Source: Sediminibacter sp. Hel_I_10
GTDB taxonomy: Bacteria > Bacteroidota > Bacteroidia > Flavobacteriales > Flavobacteriaceae
Length of the DNA stretch: 64,000 nucleotides
NCBI RefSeq assembly: GCF_000688335.1
Contig: NZ_JHZX01000001.1
Coordinates: 1,736,001 to 1,800,000 of the forward strand
Direction: 5' to 3'
Positions 19,463 to 28,103 of this stretch are shown here, piece after piece. The notes under the pieces are model-generated. The model was given only the letters and a program-made list of their open reading frames with translations, was not told where the DNA came from and made no database searches. The first letter of the stretch is position 1. Every line of letters begins with the position of its first letter. The position numbers and the translations under genes were made by a program.

Positions 19463-19552
19463 TTACTTTTTCTTGTGACGGTTAGCGCGTCTTCTCTTTT
19501 TACGCTTATGCGTCGCTACCTTGTGTCTTTTTCTTTTTTTACCACTTGGCAT
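19463..19552 (-). CDS. 29-residue highly basic conserved protein, probably ribosome-associated
   Basis: The minus strand at 19552-19463 reads an ATG, 29 codons in total and TAA. The product begins MPSGKKRKRHK and ends ANRHKKK; 19 of 29 residues are Lys, Arg or His and there is no acidic residue. It is too short for ordinary gene-length cut-offs. I believe near-identical short proteins occur widely in Bacteroidota next to HU. The composition resembles tiny ribosomal proteins that bind rRNA, which is inference. It lies between HU and rng on the same strand and has its own hairpin terminator, so it is expected to be expressed. Confidence 0.85.
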   Translation of the reverse strand: MPSGKKRKRHKVATHKRKKRRRANRHKKK

Positions 19553-19612
19553 AAATTCTTATGTTTTAATTAATGTTAGTTTAATACCGAAAGTTCTAGA
19601 GAACCAAATTTC

Positions 19613-19903
19613 TTAGTTAACCTCAACATTCGTTTTTACACCTTCAACAAATACTTTTGCAGGCTTAAACGCTGGAATGTTGTGCGCAGGAATTTTAATA
19701 GTAGTGTTTTTAGAAATATTACGTCCAGTTTTTTCTGCTCTAGTTTTCACTATAAAGCTTCCAAATCCTCTAAGGTAAACATTATCTCCTCCTTCTAATG
19801 AAGACTTCACTTCTTCCATGAATGTCTCAACCGTGGCTTGAACATCTCCTTTTTCCATTCCTAATTTATCGGAAATTTTAGCTACTATATCAGCTTTTGT
19901 CAT
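19613..19903 (-). CDS. hup: HU-family DNA-binding protein
   Basis: A 96-residue nucleoid protein that binds and bends DNA as a dimer. It starts MTKADIVAKISDKLGM, and the HU signature is GFGSFIVKTRAEKTGRNISKN, followed by the DNA-binding arm and FKPAKVFVEGV. The length is typical. A good Bacteroidota promoter lies upstream (19946-19977). The 29-residue basic protein gene follows 60 bases downstream on the same strand. Confidence 0.95.
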   Translation of the reverse strand: MTKADIVAKISDKLGMEKGDVQATVETFMEEVKSSLEGGDNVYLRGFGSFIVKTRAEKTGRNISKNTTIKIPAHNIPAFKPAKVFVEGVKTNVEVN

Positions 19904-19945
19904 TGCTATTAATTTTTAGGGTTAATCTATTAATTATAAGGGATG

Positions 19946-19977
19946 CAAATATAGGTATTTAAATTTCAATATTTCAA
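19946..19977 (-). promoter_or_regulatory. Bacteroidota-type promoter of the HU gene
   Basis: On the minus strand, TTG (19977-19975), 21 bases, then TATATTTG (19953-19946). This fits the flavobacterial consensus TTG-N17-23-TAnnTTTG. The -7 box ends 43 bases upstream of the HU ATG. Confidence 0.6.
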
Positions 19978-20038
19978 GCGTAATTAATTAAAATTTAACC
20001 CCATAAAGAATTATTTTTGTGGCAGTTACATTTAATTT

Positions 20039-21085
20039 ATGAATTTTAAGAAGATTTTAACCAATTGGTATTCAATAAACAAGCGCAATCTTCTGTGGAG
20101 AAGTACTAAAAACCCATACTTCATTTGGTTGTCTGAAATTATCATGCAACAAACCCAAGTTAAGCAAGGTTCACCATATTATGAAGCTTTTGTTAACCGA
20201 TTTCCAACAGTTTTTGATCTTGCAGAAGCCGATGAGGAAACCGTATTAAAACTTTGGCAAGGTCTAGGCTATTACTCAAGAGCCAGAAACTTACATGCCT
20301 CTGCAAAACACATTGCCTACGAGCTCAATGGCAAATTTCCAACGACTTATTCTGAAATCATAAAACTCAAAGGCGTTGGTGATTATACGGCAAGCGCCAT
20401 AGCCTCCATTTGTTTTGATGAACCTACAGCTGTTGTTGATGGCAATGTTTATAGGGTATTATCTAGATATTTTGGAATTGATACTCCAATAAATAGCACT
20501 CCAGGCATTAAAGAATTTAAAGCACTGGCCTCTACACTTCTTGACACAGCACATCCTGGAGATTATAATCAGGCGGTTATGGAGTTTGGCGCTACCCAAT
20601 GCAAACCCAAAAACCCCTATTGCATGGTTTGCCCATTAAAAGACAGTTGTGTTGCATTGCAAAAAGGGAAGGTTGATGCGTTGCCTGTAAAACTTAAAAA
20701 GACAAAGGTGACCAACAAACACTTCAACTTTTTGGTTGTTCTTTCTGAAGACGGAAAGACCATTTTTGAAAAGCGAACTAAGAAAGGAATTTGGCAAAAT
20801 CTGTATCAATTCCCACTTGTGGAAACTAAAACCGAACTTATTGCCGAAGACTTTAGGTCACATCCAAAAATCACGTCCTATTTTAAAGATGTAGATTATA
20901 GCTTCAGCTTATATAACACCAAAACGCTTGTTCATAAATTATCCCATCAACATCTATACACAAAGTTTTGGATTGTTGAAATGAAGCAACTTCAAGAACA
21001 AGGCATTCCCATTTCCGAAGTAAAAACCTACCCAACACCTATTTTAATTGGTAATTTTCTTGAAGACTTCAACATGGCCTCCTAA
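20039..21085 (+). CDS. mutY: A/G-specific adenine glycosylase
   Basis: A 348-residue base-excision repair enzyme that removes adenine paired with 8-oxoguanine. It shows the catalytic Glu region (WLSEIIMQQTQV), a helix-hairpin-helix (LKGVGDYTASAIAS), the catalytic Asp (AVVDGNVYRVLSR) and the [4Fe-4S] cluster ligands in CKPKNPYCMVCPLKDSC. The C-terminal 120 residues form the NUDIX-like domain that recognises 8-oxoG. It begins the mutY-ssb-gldE-gldD block known from gliding flavobacteria. TATTTTTG at 20012-20019 may be its -7 box. Confidence 0.95.
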   Translation: MNFKKILTNWYSINKRNLLWRSTKNPYFIWLSEIIMQQTQVKQGSPYYEAFVNRFPTVFDLAEADEETVLKLWQGLGYYSRARNLHASAKHIAYELNGKFPTTYSEIIKLKGVGDYTASAIASICFDEPTAVVDGNVYRVLSRYFGIDTPINSTPGIKEFKALASTLLDTAHPGDYNQAVMEFGATQCKPKNPYCMVCPLKDSCVALQKGKVDALPVKLKKTKVTNKHFNFLVVLSEDGKTIFEKRTKKGIWQNLYQFPLVETKTELIAEDFRSHPKITSYFKDVDYSFSLYNTKTLVHKLSHQHLYTKFWIVEMKQLQEQGIPISEVKTYPTPILIGNFLEDFNMAS

Positions 21086-21114
21086 AGAACTCACAATTTT
21101 TCATTACTTTTAAG

Positions 21115-21141
21115 TTGACGATTTCGAAATGACTAATTTTG
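21115..21141 (+). promoter_or_regulatory. candidate promoter of ssb
   Basis: TTG (21115-21117), 16 bases, TAATTTTG (21134-21141). The -7 box matches TAnnTTTG and the spacing is one base below the usual range. It lies 18 bases before the ssb ATG, in the short gap after mutY. Confidence 0.5.
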
Positions 21142-21159
21142 TGAATTAAATAAAAAACT

Positions 21160-21618
21160 ATGTCTGGAACATTAAATAAAGTGATGCTGATTGGGCATTT
21201 GGGTGATGAAGTGAAAATGCATTATTTTGAAGGTGGTAACTGTATTGGACGATTTCCTATTGCCACTAACGAAACCTATACAAGTAAACAGACCAATGAG
21301 CGGGTTACCAATACCGAGTGGCACAATATTGTGGTACGCAATAAGGCTGCAGAAATATGCGAAAAATACTTAAGTAAAGGTGATAAAGTTTACATTGAAG
21401 GCCGACTTAAGACCAGAAAATGGCAAGATGATAAGGGTCAAGAACGCTACTCTACAGAAATACAGTGTACCGATTTTACCTTTTTGACCACAAAAAATGA
21501 TAGTCAAAATGTAAATACCCAAGCAACACCGCAGCAACAAAACCATCAAAAAAGCGCTAACCCAACACCGGTTAGTAGTTCATCAAATGAAAACGATCAC
21601 GACGATCTCCCTTTCTAA
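21160..21618 (+). CDS. ssb: single-stranded DNA-binding protein
   Basis: A 152-residue protein with an N-terminal OB fold (NKVMLIGHLGDEVKMHYFEGG ... GDKVYIEGRLKTRKWQD, about residues 5-108). A Gln/Asn-rich flexible linker follows, then the acidic tip DHDDLPF that recruits repair and replication partners. It acts as a tetramer in other bacteria. The gldE start lies 23 bases downstream, so the genes are probably co-transcribed. Confidence 0.96.
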   Translation: MSGTLNKVMLIGHLGDEVKMHYFEGGNCIGRFPIATNETYTSKQTNERVTNTEWHNIVVRNKAAEICEKYLSKGDKVYIEGRLKTRKWQDDKGQERYSTEIQCTDFTFLTTKNDSQNVNTQATPQQQNHQKSANPTPVSSSSNENDHDDLPF

Positions 21619-21641
21619 ATCAACTCTATACCTTATTAATT

Positions 21642-22952
21642 GTGGATCCTGAACCCCCGAGTATCATTTTAACAGCCTTACTTTCTTTTGATTTTGCCTT
21701 TATTTTTGGGCTTACCTTACTTTTTCTACTCTTGTTTTGCTCTGCTCTAGTTTCTGGCGCAGAGGTCGCCTTCTTTTCTCTAGTGAAATCTGATATAGAC
21801 ACAGGTCTTGAAGAGCAGAAAAAGGCTTTTGAGATTATTGCGAAATTATTAGAACGACCAAAAAAGCTCTTGGCCACAATTCTTGTAGCGAACAATTTTT
21901 TAAATATAGGCGTGGTTATCCTCTTTGCTTATTTGGGCGAGACGTTATTTGCCAATATTGAATTGTCATGGGTTCGTTTTCTGCTAGAAGTGGTCGTCAT
22001 CACTTTTTTAATTTTGCTATTTGGCGAAATTGTACCTAAAATTTATGCGAGTAGAAATCGTATTAAGTTTTCTGTGTTTATGGCTATTCCTTTACGCGTG
22101 TTAGACGTGATCTTCTCACCAATTAGTTTACCAATGCGTTTTGTGACCTTAACCATCCACAACAAATTGGGGAAACAGAAATCTAATTTAAGTGTAGATC
22201 AGTTGTCTCAAGCTTTAGAGTTGACCCATAATAGTGATACCTCTGTAGAAGAGCATAAAATCTTGCAGGGCATTGTTTCTTTTGGAAATACAGACACCAA
22301 GCAAGTCATGAGACCACGTATGGATATTTTTGCCATAAACGAAGATCAAAAGTATTTGGAGATCATTCCCGATATCATTAAAAATGGCTATTCAAGAATT
22401 CCCGTTTACAAAGAGAGCATTGACCACGTTACCGGTATTTTATACGTTAAGGATTTACTTCCCTTTATAGATCGTAAACATTTTGATTGGACCACCTTAA
22501 TGAGAGAACCATTCTTTGTACCTGAGAACAAGAAATTGGATGACCTCATGGTAGAGTTTCAAGAGAAGAAAGTGCATCTTGCTGTGGTTGTAGACGAATA
22601 TGGCGGGACTTCTGGTTTGGTTTCTTTAGAAGATGTTATTGAGGAAATCGTTGGAGATATTAGTGACGAGTTTGATGATGAAGATGTCAACTTTGTAAAG
22701 ATCGATGACAAGAATTATTCTTTAGAAGGAAAAACGACCTTAAAACAGTTTTATAAAATAATTGGTATTGAGAGCGAGGCCGATTTTGAAGATTATAAAG
22801 GAGAAGCCGAAACCATTGCAGGTTTTATTTTAGAGGTGTCTGGGATCTTCCCAAGAAGACACAGTAAAATAAATTTTAAAAATTACGTTTTTACTATTGA
22901 GGCGCTTGATAAAAAGCGCATCAAGCAAGTAAAATTCACCATATTAGATTAA
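21642..22952 (+). CDS. gldE: gliding motility protein GldE (CBS/CorC-domain membrane protein)
   Basis: A 436-residue protein beginning at a GTG codon (MDPEPPSIIL); no upstream in-frame ATG exists. Several hydrophobic segments in the first 160 residues form a CNNM/DUF21-type membrane domain (SALVSGAEVAFFSL ... LFGEIVPKIYASRN). Next come two CBS motifs (VMRPRMDIFAI ... VEFQEKKVHLAVVVDEYGGTSGLVSLEDVIEEIVG) and a C-terminal CorC_HlyC domain. Its position between ssb and gldD is the same as in Flavobacterium johnsoniae, where it affects gliding and type IX secretion. Function by homology only. Confidence 0.93.
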   Translation: MDPEPPSIILTALLSFDFAFIFGLTLLFLLLFCSALVSGAEVAFFSLVKSDIDTGLEEQKKAFEIIAKLLERPKKLLATILVANNFLNIGVVILFAYLGETLFANIELSWVRFLLEVVVITFLILLFGEIVPKIYASRNRIKFSVFMAIPLRVLDVIFSPISLPMRFVTLTIHNKLGKQKSNLSVDQLSQALELTHNSDTSVEEHKILQGIVSFGNTDTKQVMRPRMDIFAINEDQKYLEIIPDIIKNGYSRIPVYKESIDHVTGILYVKDLLPFIDRKHFDWTTLMREPFFVPENKKLDDLMVEFQEKKVHLAVVVDEYGGTSGLVSLEDVIEEIVGDISDEFDDEDVNFVKIDDKNYSLEGKTTLKQFYKIIGIESEADFEDYKGEAETIAGFILEVSGIFPRRHSKINFKNYVFTIEALDKKRIKQVKFTILD

Positions 22953-23039
22953 CCAACGGCGCCTTCTCTATTGTGATTTTGGCCATGTAAAATTAGAACT
23001 TAGTAAAAAACCTAAGGTCCACAAAAAACAAACCCACAG

Positions 23040-23621
23040 ATGACGTTAAAAACAGTAATGCTTCCCATGTTAGCTTCGGTGCTTTTGTCCTGCGGAAATG
23101 ATCCTTTACCTAAGCCCAAAGGGATGTTACGCTTAGAGTATCCTGAGCCTGAATACAAAAAAGTAGATGTGCCATTGCCCTTTACTTTTGAACGGAATGA
23201 ACTCTCCAATGAAATTTCAGAATTAAAATTAGACGGGGTCAATGATGTTTCTGGTATAGACATTACCTACCCTACCATGAAGGGCACCATCTATTTAACC
23301 TATAAGAAGGTGACTGACGATAACTTAGTACAACTGCTCACCGACGCCCAAAACCTTACACAAAAACACGCTATTAAAGCAGATGAAATTGAGGGCGATC
23401 TTTATGAAAACCCCAGCAAACGCGTTTTTGGAATGTACTATGAGGTTGGAGGTAATGCTGCATCTCAATCTCAATTTTACGTGACCGACAGCATTAACCA
23501 TTTTTTAAGTGGTTCTCTTTATTTTTATGCTAAACCCAATTATGATTCTATCTATCCCGCTGCTTCTTATCTCAAAAACGATATCAAGCACTTAATGGAA
23601 AGTATTGAGTGGAAGGAGTAA
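23040..23621 (+). CDS. gldD: gliding motility lipoprotein GldD
   Basis: A 193-residue SPII lipoprotein with Cys18 (VLLSCGNDP) followed by PKPKGMLRLEYPEPEY, the conserved GldD start. In F. johnsoniae GldD is needed for gliding and type IX secretion. It directly follows gldE (87-base gap) and precedes a strong hairpin terminator. The presence of gldE and gldD supports a type IX secretion system elsewhere in this genome; no core gldKLMN gene lies in the window. Confidence 0.93.
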   Translation: MTLKTVMLPMLASVLLSCGNDPLPKPKGMLRLEYPEPEYKKVDVPLPFTFERNELSNEISELKLDGVNDVSGIDITYPTMKGTIYLTYKKVTDDNLVQLLTDAQNLTQKHAIKADEIEGDLYENPSKRVFGMYYEVGGNAASQSQFYVTDSINHFLSGSLYFYAKPNYDSIYPAASYLKNDIKHLMESIEWKE

Positions 23622-23643
23622 TAGTCCAAAATATGATAATAGC

Positions 23644-23677
23644 AAAAAGCCCATCAAAAAATTGATGGGCTTTTTTA
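23644..23677. terminator. bidirectional terminator after gldD
   Basis: A perfect 14-bp stem (23644-23657 and 23662-23675), core AGCCCATCAA/TTGATGGGCT with flanking A and T runs. It lies between convergent stops at 23621 and 23697. Confidence 0.93.
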
Positions 23678-23696
23678 TTTGAAATCTATTGATTAT

Positions 23697-25394
23697 TTAC
23701 TCTTCGGTATTATATACCCATGCTCCGTCTAATTTTATCAAACTAAACTCTTCTGTTCCGTTACTACCATCATATATATCTACGATCATCACATATTTCT
23801 GCTCATTCTCTGCCCCTGGAGCAATAACGTTATTAAGCAAATCTGCAAAAACAGTCAATATCATCTCATCGCTCCAGTAGGCTGCATTAGCAGGTCTTCT
23901 ATCGAAGTTGCTAAAGTTAGCCATACTTGATACTGCTGCCGCATAAATAGGATCTGTTGCATAGTTCTCAGCTATATAATCAAATTCAGGCTGAGAAACA
24001 GTATATCTTATGGTATTATCTGGTACCCAAACGCCATTATCAAAACCAAACTGAAGTGAGGTTGTAATCACACTCTGGCTTGCCATCCATGATCCATTTG
24101 CAAAAGTATACAGGTTACCTCTTATGCTTGCGCCAGAAGAGCTAGAAAAATACTTATAGATAACAAAAATTTGATCCTCTTCTTGAGCAAAAGGATATTT
24201 AAGCCCTAAAAAAGCAGGAACATAGTTGTCTGCAGGAGTAGAACTACTAAAGTTATTAAACTGACCTGGCTGACCAGAACCTTCACCCATAGAGTCATAA
24301 TCTGAATTGCTCAAATAGTAAACGTCTTCTGCTGCTTCCCAAGAACCGCCTTGATATACAAAGTATTCTCCCTTAGCATCTGTATCTCCACTAATACCAA
24401 TATTTTTAATAGCAAATGACTCTACTCTCCATCTTGCTGCATCTCCTTCATCATCTGGAGTAGCTGGATCATCCTCTATTGAGATGTATCTTAAAGCTAC
24501 ATGAAGCGTTTCTCCATCATAAGCGGAAAAATCTAAATCTTCAGAAGGCGTCATGTTACCAAAAGCTGTTTTATCAAACTCAAAAGCCGTCCACGTAGCA
24601 GCATCAACATCTCCTCCTGTAGTATAATCAGTAGAAATAAGAATATCGATTAATTCAGGGTCTCCAAGAAAATCAATTTCTTGGGTTATTTGAAATAATA
24701 AATCTGTTTCACCTGTTAAATCAACTTCAGGAGAGATGATCCATTCTTCAACCGCAGCTTGATCTCCATTAAATCCATTTCCTACAATATTTCCTGCATC
24801 TGCAGACCATCCTAAATCTGCAACACCAGAAACAGATATCACTTCAAAATCTCCAAAGTCTCCAGGAAAAATTGCCTGATAAAAATTAGCTAAACCAATT
24901 TCAGGTGTTTCTGTATACTGACTATACTGTGCCAATACAATTTGTCCTTCAACAGGTGCATCAATTTGATCATTTAAAATACTTGGAATCTCTTGAGTAG
25001 GATCTACGTTTGGATAAAATCCAGGCGCATCACTTCCTGTAGAAAAATAATCTTCACTACTTAATGAATAAACATCTGCTCCTGTAAAATCACTAACACC
25101 TTCGGCATTACCTACAAATAAGTCATAAGTAACTAGAACTGAAGACCCTTGACCGTATAATGGGTACAAATCTGACAGTAGTGAAGGAATTGAATCCTTT
25201 GCTTGTTGCTCCGAATTGAAGTTACCAAATCCAAGATCAAATCTCGCATAATCATCTCCGGTAAGGGTATATTCAAATACACCAATATTCGGTTCTTCTG
25301 GTAAAGCATCAATTTCTGCATTGATATCTTCTAATGGCTCGCAACTTGTAAAAATTGCTGCCATAAAAGCGAATAAATAAATTACTTTTTTCAT
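23697..25394 (-). CDS. SPII lipoprotein with choice-of-anchor-type domain, partner of the TonB receptor
   Basis: A 565-residue protein starting at ATG 25394 (a TTG two codons upstream is unlikely). It has a signal with a lipobox (IFTSCEPLED) and an acidic tail after the Cys, consistent with surface exposure in Bacteroidota. Related modules appear twice, near the N-terminus (VYSLSSEDYFSTG) and in the second half (VYYLSNSDYDSMG). The central part (EWIISPEVDLTGETDLLFQ ... LHVALRYIS) resembles a choice-of-anchor/jelly-roll domain. It starts 12 bases after the TonB receptor stop. I infer a surface substrate-binding partner of that receptor; the substrate is unknown. Confidence 0.8.
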   Translation of the reverse strand: MKKVIYLFAFMAAIFTSCEPLEDINAEIDALPEEPNIGVFEYTLTGDDYARFDLGFGNFNSEQQAKDSIPSLLSDLYPLYGQGSSVLVTYDLFVGNAEGVSDFTGADVYSLSSEDYFSTGSDAPGFYPNVDPTQEIPSILNDQIDAPVEGQIVLAQYSQYTETPEIGLANFYQAIFPGDFGDFEVISVSGVADLGWSADAGNIVGNGFNGDQAAVEEWIISPEVDLTGETDLLFQITQEIDFLGDPELIDILISTDYTTGGDVDAATWTAFEFDKTAFGNMTPSEDLDFSAYDGETLHVALRYISIEDDPATPDDEGDAARWRVESFAIKNIGISGDTDAKGEYFVYQGGSWEAAEDVYYLSNSDYDSMGEGSGQPGQFNNFSSSTPADNYVPAFLGLKYPFAQEEDQIFVIYKYFSSSSGASIRGNLYTFANGSWMASQSVITTSLQFGFDNGVWVPDNTIRYTVSQPEFDYIAENYATDPIYAAAVSSMANFSNFDRRPANAAYWSDEMILTVFADLLNNVIAPGAENEQKYVMIVDIYDGSNGTEEFSLIKLDGAWVYNTEE

Positions 25395-25406
25395 TTTCAA
25401 TTTTTT

Positions 25407-27950
25407 TTAAAAGTTAAGTTTTGCTCCAACACTAAAGGTTCTTCCAAAACCGTAAAAAACTCTTGATGTAAACACATCTGAATTAGCCCCATCACGAGCA
25501 TCTGAAATATACTCAGTATCAAAAACATTATTAATTCTACCTGTAAGCTGAGCATCAAAACTACCAAAATCAAAACCATGTCTAATCACTGCATCAAAAA
25601 GACCGAAATCTGGCATTTTCCATGCATCAGGGCCTGGCTCTGTACGGTTACTTGGATCATAATCGGCATAAATATCGCCATAATAATTATAATCTATAGC
25701 AAAAGTGGTTTTGGGTGTAAACTTATAACTTGTACCTAAAGCAAATGTGGTTTGAGCCGCGTTACCTACATGTAGGTCTTCAATAAAAATATTGACCTCA
25801 CTAACTTGATTATTTTCTTCATCAAAAATTGGAACATTTTCAACATTGTTTTGCCATCTCCAATCTCCGATTGACGCCATACCAGTAACAGTTAAAAAGT
25901 CTGTAGCCTTATAAACAAAATCTACTTCAATCCCTTGGTGAACGGCATTAACTCCCAAAACATTGGCAAAGTTACGCGTTCCCTCTTCTTGTCCAGGAAA
26001 ACTTACAAACTCTGTTCTATCATTCCAAGTCGTGTGATATACATTCACATTAGCGGAAAGGCGCTCTCCTCTGTGTCCGTAACCCACTTCGAAACTCGTA
26101 ATTTTTTGGTTTTCTGCATCAGCATTGACGTCCGTGTTATTTCTATTAGCAAAAATTGAGTTAAAGTAAGGTGCTCTTTCGAAATATCCTAGATTAGCAA
26201 ATACGTTATTTTCTCCGTCAAATCGGAAACTTGCTCCTGCTTTTGCACCATAAGCAAAGAAGTTGTAAGTGTCTGATTCTTGTAGTGGATCACTATCTAA
26301 ATATAAGAAACGATCTATTCTTTGGTAAGATGTATTTGAAGCGTTTACCGCTACAAACGCATTTAAATTATCTTGAATATCATATTCAATCTGTGCAAAA
26401 CCGCCTAACCAGCCAACTTTACCATCATTATCATATAAAATCTTATCTCCTACTTTAGCCATTTTATTAGGGTTGTTTACATCAGAATCATCTGAGTAAT
26501 ATTCACCTCCTAATAAATCGGTCAGTTCTGTAAAGTGCTTTCCTGTATAACCTCTTACGTCTAACCCTGCTAAAAATACAATATCATCAGTAAGATCTGT
26601 CTGCAAGGTAGAAAGAAGGCCGTACCAATTATGGTCATTACGAGATGCTCTTAAAATACTCTCTGAGCCTTCAACACCTAATGCTTCATTCTCATCAACA
26701 ATTTTATCAAGATCAAGTGGTCCTAAATTACCAATTCTATATTCGTCATTATCGAATGCAAATTTATTAACACCACTGAATCCACCGCCACCACCAGTAC
26801 CAAAAGATACGTAAGCTGCAGTTGATAAGCTGGTTTTATCACTAATAGTCCAATAGTGATTCAAAGAGATTTGTGGTTTGTGATAAAAGTTATCTTCAAC
26901 GCTTGTAAGCTGTCCGTTCATATAACCCCAATCAGAGTTATACTTTCTTCCACTCTCACTAGCTCTAAAAGTCTCTATTAAATGTGGGTTTTGTCTTTGG
27001 CCGTGACGTTGCTTAGCTCCAAAAGCAGTTAGTGATAATTTATGATTATCATTAATTTCCTTTGACACATTAACAAAATAGGAAACTGCGTTAAATGGTG
27101 TACCATCTACATAACCGTCACCATCCGTTTTATCGGCAGAAACAGTTGCAGCAAAACCATTGTCCATTAATCCTGTAGAGTACGTTATACCTACTTTTCT
27201 GTAGCCATCATTACCTAAAGACGTAAACACGTTTCCTCCTTCTTCAGCATCAGTAGTCTTAGTGATGATATTAATTGTACCACCTATAGAAGGCACCGCT
27301 ACTTTGGATGCTCCTAAACCTCTTTGAACTTGCATAGAGCTAGTAACACTTCCTAAACCGGCCCAGTTACTCCAATAAACCACACCATTTTCCATGTCGT
27401 TTACAGGAACACCATTAATCATTACGGCAACGTTTTCAGAGGAGAAACCTCTTAGTCTTATTTCGCCGTCTCCAAAACCACCACCAGTCTTAGTAGCATA
27501 TACTCCAGGAGTAGACTTTAAAATTTCGGGAAACTCTTGTGTTCCTAGTTTTAAATCAATTTCTGCCGCTCTTACTGTAGAAACCGCCACTGGCGTTTTT
27601 CTATCCACAGCTACCGATGCGATAATCTGTACTTCTTGAAGACCAACCTCGCTAGACTCTAGCATGATTTGACCTAAGTCTTGATCTCCAGAAAAGGAAA
27701 TCGTTTTTGAGGTATACCCTACAAAAGTAATCACTAATTCACCAGAAGCAGACTGAGTCTTGATAGTAAACTCACCATCAAAATTTGTAGTGGTTCCGTT
27801 AGTAGTACCTTTTTCAATAACATTGGCACCTGGTAAAGGCTCATTCATGTCTGAACCAATAATAGTTCCCGTTATTGTACCTTGGGAAAATCCTATTGCA
27901 GTACAAAGAAGTACCACAAACATCATTAAACACTTTGAAAATTTTTTCAT
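25407..27950 (-). CDS. TonB-dependent receptor with carboxypeptidase-regulatory-like domain
   Basis: An 847-residue outer-membrane transporter. It has a signal peptide (ending AIGFSQ), a CarboxypepD_reg-like domain at about 24-110 (ITGTIIGSDMNEPLPGANVIEKG), a plug domain at about 120-230 (TPGVYATKTGGGFGDGEIRLRG ... VQRGLGASKVAVPSIGGTINII), and a 22-strand type barrel ending RTFSVGAKLNF. Together with the lipoprotein encoded next to it, it forms a SusC/RagA-like import pair. It is shorter than true SusC proteins (about 1000 residues), and the partner is not a SusD, so the substrate may be a peptide or a metal complex rather than a glycan. A palindrome lies upstream (28015-28029). Confidence 0.92.
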   Translation of the reverse strand: MKKFSKCLMMFVVLLCTAIGFSQGTITGTIIGSDMNEPLPGANVIEKGTTNGTTTNFDGEFTIKTQSASGELVITFVGYTSKTISFSGDQDLGQIMLESSEVGLQEVQIIASVAVDRKTPVAVSTVRAAEIDLKLGTQEFPEILKSTPGVYATKTGGGFGDGEIRLRGFSSENVAVMINGVPVNDMENGVVYWSNWAGLGSVTSSMQVQRGLGASKVAVPSIGGTINIITKTTDAEEGGNVFTSLGNDGYRKVGITYSTGLMDNGFAATVSADKTDGDGYVDGTPFNAVSYFVNVSKEINDNHKLSLTAFGAKQRHGQRQNPHLIETFRASESGRKYNSDWGYMNGQLTSVEDNFYHKPQISLNHYWTISDKTSLSTAAYVSFGTGGGGGFSGVNKFAFDNDEYRIGNLGPLDLDKIVDENEALGVEGSESILRASRNDHNWYGLLSTLQTDLTDDIVFLAGLDVRGYTGKHFTELTDLLGGEYYSDDSDVNNPNKMAKVGDKILYDNDGKVGWLGGFAQIEYDIQDNLNAFVAVNASNTSYQRIDRFLYLDSDPLQESDTYNFFAYGAKAGASFRFDGENNVFANLGYFERAPYFNSIFANRNNTDVNADAENQKITSFEVGYGHRGERLSANVNVYHTTWNDRTEFVSFPGQEEGTRNFANVLGVNAVHQGIEVDFVYKATDFLTVTGMASIGDWRWQNNVENVPIFDEENNQVSEVNIFIEDLHVGNAAQTTFALGTSYKFTPKTTFAIDYNYYGDIYADYDPSNRTEPGPDAWKMPDFGLFDAVIRHGFDFGSFDAQLTGRINNVFDTEYISDARDGANSDVFTSRVFYGFGRTFSVGAKLNF

Positions 27951-28103
27951 CGATTAAGAATAATTTAAGAGTTTTAATTTTGCGCAAAAGTAGGTGCAAA
28001 GAAACAATCCTATATTAACTTAATGTTAAGAAAAACAAAATTTTTCAAAATATAAAAAGTATCGTTTTTAATTAGTTTTCTGAATAACAGATACTTATCT
28101 CCG

